Positions 58,213 to 64,000 of a stretch of DNA of 64,000 nt are shown here, piece by piece; the first letter of the stretch is position 1, and every line of letters starts with the position of its first letter. The notes under the pieces were generated by a model. The model searched no databases. It was not told where the DNA came from and was given only the letters and a program-made list of their open reading frames with translations. The stretch covers positions 72,951,044 to 73,015,043 of the forward strand of contig CM047430.1 in NCBI GenBank assembly GCA_026168455.1, written 5' to 3'. The DNA comes from Theocolax elegans. Its lineage: Eukaryota > Arthropoda > Insecta > Hymenoptera > Cerocephalidae. The translations under genes and the position numbers were made by a program.

Positions 58213-59574
58213 TGGGAGATTCCATGTGAAGTGATCCAGTTAAAAAATAGAATTTTGTTTTAATGTATGGAATCAGTAAAAAACTACTTGAATAGAGTGT
58301 AGCTAAATTTTTAGACCTGAATTTCAATTAGTACCAGAGTTGTAGCCAATCAAAAAATCGAATTTTTTGAAAAAATTGACTTTTTGGCCATTTTTATCAC
58401 TTAATAACTCAAAATCTAACAACTTTTTCTTATATACATTAAATTTGAAAAAGTTTATTAACTTCAAGAAGAATCAGTTCAAATATTTCATTTATTTTAT
58501 TTTAAAACTTTGAATATAGTTATAATCAATAAAAACCTTTATAGTAAAAAAAAGGGTTGTACGATCAAAAATATTTTATCCATCCAAAAATCTAATTCAT
58601 CGATGATTAATTACCTTCAAAATAATGCAAAGTTTGAGTGCGGCAGAGCATTTCAGACAAAGTTATGGTGTTTTTAGGCAAATTTCTTAAAAAAAGAGAG
58701 CAAATGCATTTTATGAAAAAAACAGACTAACCGTATACTTGCATTCAAACAATATGGCACTATTATTCCTCAATATTACTAAAATATACTATTTATTGTT
58801 AGTTACTGAAACTTTTATTTAGTTGTTATTTAAGTCTGATACTTTTAGTTATACCTGTTATATAATTGGATTTATTGGAATTATAAAAAGTTTCAGGTAT
58901 TTATCCAATTATATAGCAGGTATAACTGCTTATACCTACTGTTTTGTGTTTGTAAGCAACTTAGAGATTAAAATGTATCAGTGACTAACAATAAATAGTA
59001 TATTTTAGTAATATTGAGGAATAATAGTGCCATATTGTTTGAATGCAAGTATACGGTTACTCTGTATTTTTCATAAAATGCATTCGCTCTCTTTTTTTAT
59101 GAAATTTGACTAAAAACACCATAACTTTGTCTGAAATGCTCTGCCGCACTCAAACTTTGCATTATTTTGAAGGTAATTAATCATCGATTAATTAGATTTT
59201 TGGATGGATAAAATATTTTTGATCGTACAACCCTTTTTTTTACTATAAAGGTTTTTATTGATTATAACTATATTCAAAGTTTTAAAATAAAATAAATGAA
59301 ATATTTGAACTGATTCTTCTTGAAGTTAATAAACTTTTTCAAATTTAATGTATATAAGAAAAAGTTGTTAGATTTTGAGTTATTAAGTGATAAAAATGGC
59401 CAAAAAGTCAATTTTTTCAAAAAATTCGATTTTTTGATTGGCTACAACTCTGGTACTAATTGAAATTCAGGTCTAAAAATTTAGCTACACTCTATTCAAG
59501 TAGTTTTTTACTGATTCCATACATTAAAACAAAATTCTATTTTTTAACTGGATCACTTCACATGGAATCTCCCA
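58213..59574. mobile_element. TGGG-type snap-back element, third subfamily, copy 2
   Basis: 1362 bp, same ends as 51011 (TGGGAGATTCCATGTGAAGT and inverse) and alignable along its full length with scattered substitutions and indels. Arms are again inverse copies; the loop near 58880 is reorganised, with an extra ACTTTTATTTAGTTGTTATT stretch. TA-rich flanks. Two copies of one subfamily 6 kb apart indicate local proliferation. Confidence 0.9.
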
Positions 59575-60605
59575 TATATATTTAAAAAAAATTATGTATA
59601 TATATATTAATATTTTTAAAAACAATTGTAAGTCAATAAATTGTAAAGAAAAATAAGAAAAAGTAAAAAGTTACGTTATTATTTTATGTTTACTTACCTA
59701 TAGCTGTATGTCTTCAATTACTTTTTTCTGCTTTTTCACTTTTATTCAATTACTGTTTCTTATTTTTATTATAGGTATCTTTTGATGGTAAACTCTGAGA
59801 TAACTAATAAAATAAAATAAAATAATTGTGAGTCGCGGAAATTAGAAAATGTAAAAAATAAGTAATAATAAATAGGTAAGAAAAAGTAAAAGTAAGTGTA
59901 AAAATAGTAGTTGTAAAAATAGTAAAGTAAAAACATAATAAAAAGTAAGAAAACATACAAGTGTCCATGTTACCATTCTCCACGTTTTCTCACATATCCT
60001 CACATTTTCTTACTTTTTATTATTTTCCGCCAGGGAATAAATTGTATTCACACAATTTAGTATAATTTCTGTAATAATAACAACAAAACACCAATTTTCT
60101 TACTCTTATCACTTATATAGATATATATCACAATACGTCCATCCCTCTTTACCATAGTAGTAGTCATATCAGTCGAAGATAATTTGAACAATAGAAAAAT
60201 GAATTCTAAAACGATGAATTAATTGGCGTCTCAGAAGGGGAAAATTCGTAGGAGGTGCGTTTTATATACGTGGGAGATAAAGATAAACAAAGCGGATATT
60301 TATGAAGAATGAAGGTGTTACGGTTGAAGATTAACACCGCGGAAGACAGCGAGAGGTAGGTTAACATCCGTACGTAGAAGATCCAACGGCGCAGGAGTAT
60401 ATACACTCATTGACAAGTGAGAACGAGAGATTGCTTCTAAGGGTTGTTGCACGGAGAGCTGCTCGGTGTGTGCCTGTATATATATATATGTATATGTATA
60501 CATATAGGACTATAGCTGACGGACCATCTGGAATGCGAGAGCGCACCTGCGAACTTCCTTCGATATTGCACGCTCCCTTTCCGAACCATCCGCATCATAT
60601 ATATA

Positions 60606-60644
<39 letters not shown>

Positions 60645-60848
60645 GAGGAGCGTCGTTGGGGGTTTTCGGGAAGAGCCGGTCCATCTAAATCTCAGCGTTC
60701 GATACACGCGCGTGTATATATATATATATATACGTATATCTGGACTCTCACCTCTCCGAGGGCCGAGGCACGACGATTTACGCAAAGTTTAAATTTCTTC
60801 GTGTTCGATTCGCGGTTGTAAGACCTTCCCGCGCTGTGAGTGTGTGTC

Positions 60849-60884
<36 letters not shown>

Positions 60885-61630
60885 TGTGTGCCCACGAACG
60901 AACTCGCAACCGTTTGCTTATTCGCAATGTACTTACGGCTGGTTCGTTAAATTACATTCGAGGATGGACCAGGAAGAGGAAGGAGAAAGAAGAAAGAAGA
61001 AAGAAGGAAAAGTGAATAATATAATAATTAAAGAAACTTAACAAACGGGATGTAGTGTCGAGAGAAACGGTCAAGCGCGCATATATATATACACACGCAC
61101 ACATCACAAAGAGATACTGCGGTGATTTTTCCCGGAGCCTCGGGGCGTAGGTGTGCGTGTATGTGTGTGTATGTGTACGCGCGGGTTCTGCACGTGAAAT
61201 ACGCGCGGGGGATTGATCGACGGAAACCAGCCGCGCATCCGATCATATCGACATCCATATATATATTATATATGTATACACACCGACGAAACCAAAACGT
61301 CGGATAACACAATTCATCCCCCGGCGCTTAAACAATTTCGTATAGGTGATGCCCGCCCGCACCCGGCATACGGTGTATATATATATATATATGTGCATAG
61401 AAAAAATAAAATCACGAGAGGTGGATGTGCACGTGTGTGTACCTATCCGTGTCTCCGTGTGTGTTTCGTATACTCCATATACATATATATACATAGGGTT
61501 AAACGTCATTTACAACGAGACCACTTGTATATTTTTAACAATGTACCTAGCGCTGCGATCACCAGGAGGTACGTGTGTAGACGACCAGTGTATTTAATCA
61601 TTTTCCTTTGCTTTCTTTAATTTTGTTTAG
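59575..61630. other. Non-coding interval with microsatellites and GC-richer DNA
   Basis: AAGTAAAA-type repeats at 59860-59950, (GA)n 60611-60642, TA run 60715-60732, (GT)n 60853-60880. 60500-60840 and 61100-61460 are CpG-rich (CGTGTACGCGCGGGTTC-like). Together with the candidate exon that follows, this could be the upstream region or intron of a host gene. Many short frames on both strands, none convincing. Confidence 0.45.
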
Positions 61631-61738
61631 GGGGAAGAGATTTTTGCGTAGTGGAACTTATCGACGATGCAGAGAATCAATTGAAAGTATCTGAAATAAG
61701 AATTATATCTTTAAGCACCGAATTAAAACTATTGAAAA
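61631..61738 (+). CDS. Candidate internal exon of an unrecognised host gene
   Basis: 108 bp (a multiple of three) bounded by a strong acceptor (TTTAATTTTGTTTAG, 61616-61630) and a consensus donor (AAAA|GTATGT, from 61739). Open in one phase, it reads GRDFCVVELIDDAENQLKVS then EIRIISLSTELKLLK, a charged segment with a coiled-coil or helical look. The frame carries two leading bases and one trailing base, so intron phase is the same on both sides. I do not recognise the protein, and no neighbouring exon was found. A MITE lies 8 bp into the following intron. It may be the only functional coding piece in the window, or chance. Confidence 0.4.
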
Positions 61739-61746
61739 GTATGTTC

Positions 61747-62043
61747 TTTTAACCGACTAAAAAGTATTAATAATTTTTTTTATTCTTAAATACAAATACA
61801 TCCAATTGGATAATAATTCGTAATACCTATACAATTTCGACGAAAAACGTGGGGTGCGTAAAACTGATAATTTCATTGGGAATAAATACTATTTTTGAGA
61901 AAACTCACAGAATAATAATAAAAAACACAATATATTGTTTATAACATGCACTTCACGTTCTTTGTGGAAATTAGGTTATCATCTGATTAGAAATTTATAT
62001 TTTACATTAAAAAATCATTACCTACTTTTTAATCGGTTGAAAA
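61747..62043. mobile_element. MITE with TTTTAACCGACTAAAAAGTA ends
   Basis: About 297 bp. The left end TTTTAACCGACTAAAAAGTA pairs imperfectly with TACTTTTTAATCGGTTGAAA on the right, continuing through TTAATAATTTTTT / AAAAAATCATTA. Non-coding interior. Superfamily not assigned. Confidence 0.6.
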
Positions 62044-62267
62044 AAAACCCCTTCAATAGTATTATTCTTGGTCCATTTCGATATAATTTCAATATTCCAT
62101 GTCTAAGGTAGGTTGCCAGTCCTTACTGATGAGACCAACTGGCAATTGTGGTCGAAACATTCATTACATATATAATTTTATCATACACTCTCTTTATATT
62201 TATATTTAAAGTTATCTTAATTAATAATAATTTTTATTTCCACATTAATATTTTTAGTCTCTAGAAC
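62044..62267. other. Short AT-rich spacer
   Basis: Contains a small inverted pair, TTGCCAGTCCTTACTGATGA and ACCAACTGGCAA (62112-62144). No gene. Confidence 0.4.
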
Positions 62268-63237
62268 CCAAGTGAAAATAATTTATAAATTTTTTATAAA
62301 ATTTTTATAAAATATATTTTATATAGTTTTTATAAAAAATTGGTCATATAAAAATTGTATAAAAATACATTTTATAAAATTTTTATAAAAAATATATAGA
62401 AGGACTATTTAAAAACTAAATTAACGTTTCAAATGAGCTGCACCATCCTGCAGTAACGGATAAAAACATTTAGATGACACGACCGAGAGATTATGGACAC
62501 CAAAAAAATTTATTTTAGCGCGACGAAGAATTACTGCTGCCAACGACGATATTGATAAAAAAGTCCACAGTTCCTCCTTCGATTTGGCTGAAAGTTTTGC
62601 TTTTTTCACGCCTTTTTGCTTTTTTCAAAATTGTTGCATCCGGCGAACTCTTTAACATCGACTTGGACATCGTGAAGGTTAGACGGGGTCTGACCAAATG
62701 TTTTGTTCTGTGGTTGTCAAGTCAATATTCAACTTTTTCATTAGCAACCAAAGAAAAAGTTGAATATTGACTTGGCAACCACAGAACAAAACATTTGGTC
62801 AGACCCCGTCTAATATTCACGATGTCCAAGTCGATGTTAAAGAGTTCGCCGGATGCAACAATTTTGAAAAAAGCAAAAAGGCGTGAAAAAAGCAAAACTT
62901 TCAGCCAAATCGAAGGAGGAACTGTGGACTTTTTTATCAATATCGTCAGTGGAAGCAGTAATTTTTCGTCGCGCTAAAATACTAAATTTTTGGTGTCCAT
63001 AACCTCTTGGTCGTGTCATCTAAATGTTTTTATCCGTTACTGCAGGATGGTGCAGCTCATTTAAAACGTTTAATTTAGTTTTTAAATAGTCCTTCTATAT
63101 ATTTTTTATAAAAATTTTATAAAATGTTTTTTTATACAATTTTTATATGACCAATTTTTTATAAAAACTATATAAAATGTATTTTATAAAAATTTTATAA
63201 AAAATTTATAAATTATTTTCACTTGGGAATTAAATTA
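62268..63237. mobile_element. Near-perfect palindromic element with CCCAAGTGAAAATAATTT ends
   Basis: 970 bp folding about position 62748. Outer arms are TTTTTATAAAA-rich; inner arms (62420-62740 and mirror) are unusually GC-balanced. They read, in one phase, MSKSMLKSSPDATILKKAKR and SKTFSQIEGGTVDFFI on each strand facing inward. The arms differ by scattered substitutions, for example GTGAAGGTTAGACG versus GTGAATATTAGACG. The protein-like inner arm could be a captured exon made palindromic; I do not recognise it. The extreme base-composition shift within the element is its oddity. Confidence 0.85.
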
Positions 63238-64000
63238 TTTATACTCATCGAACATGGTGTAGGGGCTACGAATTGTAGCACACCATGGACTGATGATTAA
63301 GAATATTTATATATTCTGGCTCGTACAGACCGTTAAATTTAATATAACATAAAATTCACGAGCGTATTACTCTTTAAAAGAAAAAAGAACAATCATCTAT
63401 TTTTTTAATTCGTTTGTTAATGAATATTTTTTAATTATTATATTATTCCATACTATTAAAACGTCGGTATAAATTTCTATTTTTTATATTTATTTTTTTC
63501 CTTTTCAATCTTATTTATGATTACATTATTTTGCTTTACCATGTCTAAAACTGACCAATGTTCAAAATTTCAAGCCTCTATTTCTTCCAGAAATGCGTGA
63601 AATATTTGGTTGTAAAATTTCACTCGAAGAAGAAAAGTTTATAAAAAGTTAATAAAAAAAATGTGGTAGTATATACATTTAGTATGATTGAAGATACAAA
63701 TTGAGATTTCGTTTTTTATCGAACCTAGTAAAATTGGACCCTAAAAAGGGCATGTGTTAATGAAAAAAGGGTTATTATTTTAAAAAATTTAACAACGTCA
63801 GGCCCTTGTATTTGCTTTAAAAAATTCGTATGATTCTTTTAGACTTTTAAATTTTAGGTTAATATCAATATGATTCTTATATTGGGAATAATGTTTATTA
63901 AATTACCGACCAAATCTTGTTTATTTAAAATTAATGGATAAAATTTTTCTTTCCAAAAATGTCGCAACGTCACGTCCTCCGTTATGTTTTCAAGTATCTT
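63238..64000. other. AT-rich non-coding end of window
   Basis: No gene recognised. 63770-64000 resembles 14330-14560 in places (ATTACCGACCAAATCTTGTT), suggesting another old dispersed repeat cut by the window edge. A short inverted pair lies at 63251-63285 (CATGGTGTAGG ... TAGCACACCATG). Confidence 0.45.

Overview
The window looks like a repeat-dominated intergenic or intronic stretch of an insect chromosome. The evidence is spliceosomal intron signals around gene fragments, insect-type transposable elements (Ty3/Gypsy, a jockey-like LINE, hAT, Helitron, Tc1/mariner-like MITEs), long TA/GA/CA microsatellites, and Larp1 and Tim17-family fragments closest in wording to animal proteins as I remember them. 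A hymenopteran such as an ant is my guess from the texture and is not proven. No complete host gene is visible. The only candidate for an active host exon is 61631-61738.

Layout, left to right. 1-1436 is a satellite of ~96-bp monomers arranged in a 768-bp higher-order repeat. 1590-2540 is a decayed LINE reverse transcriptase. 3088-8440 is a broken Ty3/Gypsy element whose internal deletion fuses the 5' LTR to the end of gag; protease, reverse transcriptase, RNase H and integrase remain readable in pieces. 9.6-18.4 kb holds dispersed repeat fragments, a small MITE and an 870-bp tandem duplication. 18.4-21.3 kb is a 1-kb duplication with a solo LTR at its junction. 21.3-24.1 kb holds two snap-back elements, a hAT end with a BED zinc finger, and a third hairpin element.

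The most striking region is 24243-33665. A near-identical inverted repeat (arms about 2.75 kb, 24243-26995 and 28541-32278) carries exons and introns of the DM15 region of a La-related protein 1 (Larp1) gene, so the captured fragment exists as two head-to-head copies. The right arm also contains a nested 998-bp palindromic element. Beyond it lie a spliced-looking exon of a Tim17-family (TIMMDC1-like) gene and a GC-rich hairpin ending in CTAG-T. I read 27970-33665 as a non-autonomous Helitron that captured host gene pieces, with a second, truncated copy facing it. If transcribed, this locus would fold into a long double-stranded RNA containing Larp1 sequence.

From 31 to 63 kb the dominant theme is snap-back elements whose whole length is an inverted repeat. 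A group with TGGG...CCCA ends in TA-rich targets has complete copies at 31023, 35900, 51011 and 58213, an interrupted copy at 48790, and partial copies elsewhere. Other palindromic or terminal-inverted-repeat elements have CACTG-type, GGGGAAGC-type, ATGAAACGC-type and CCAAGTG-type ends, and two of them sit nested inside TGGG elements. The spaces between are AT-rich DNA with microsatellites and a few GC-rich islands that could be promoters or enhancers of an unseen host gene.
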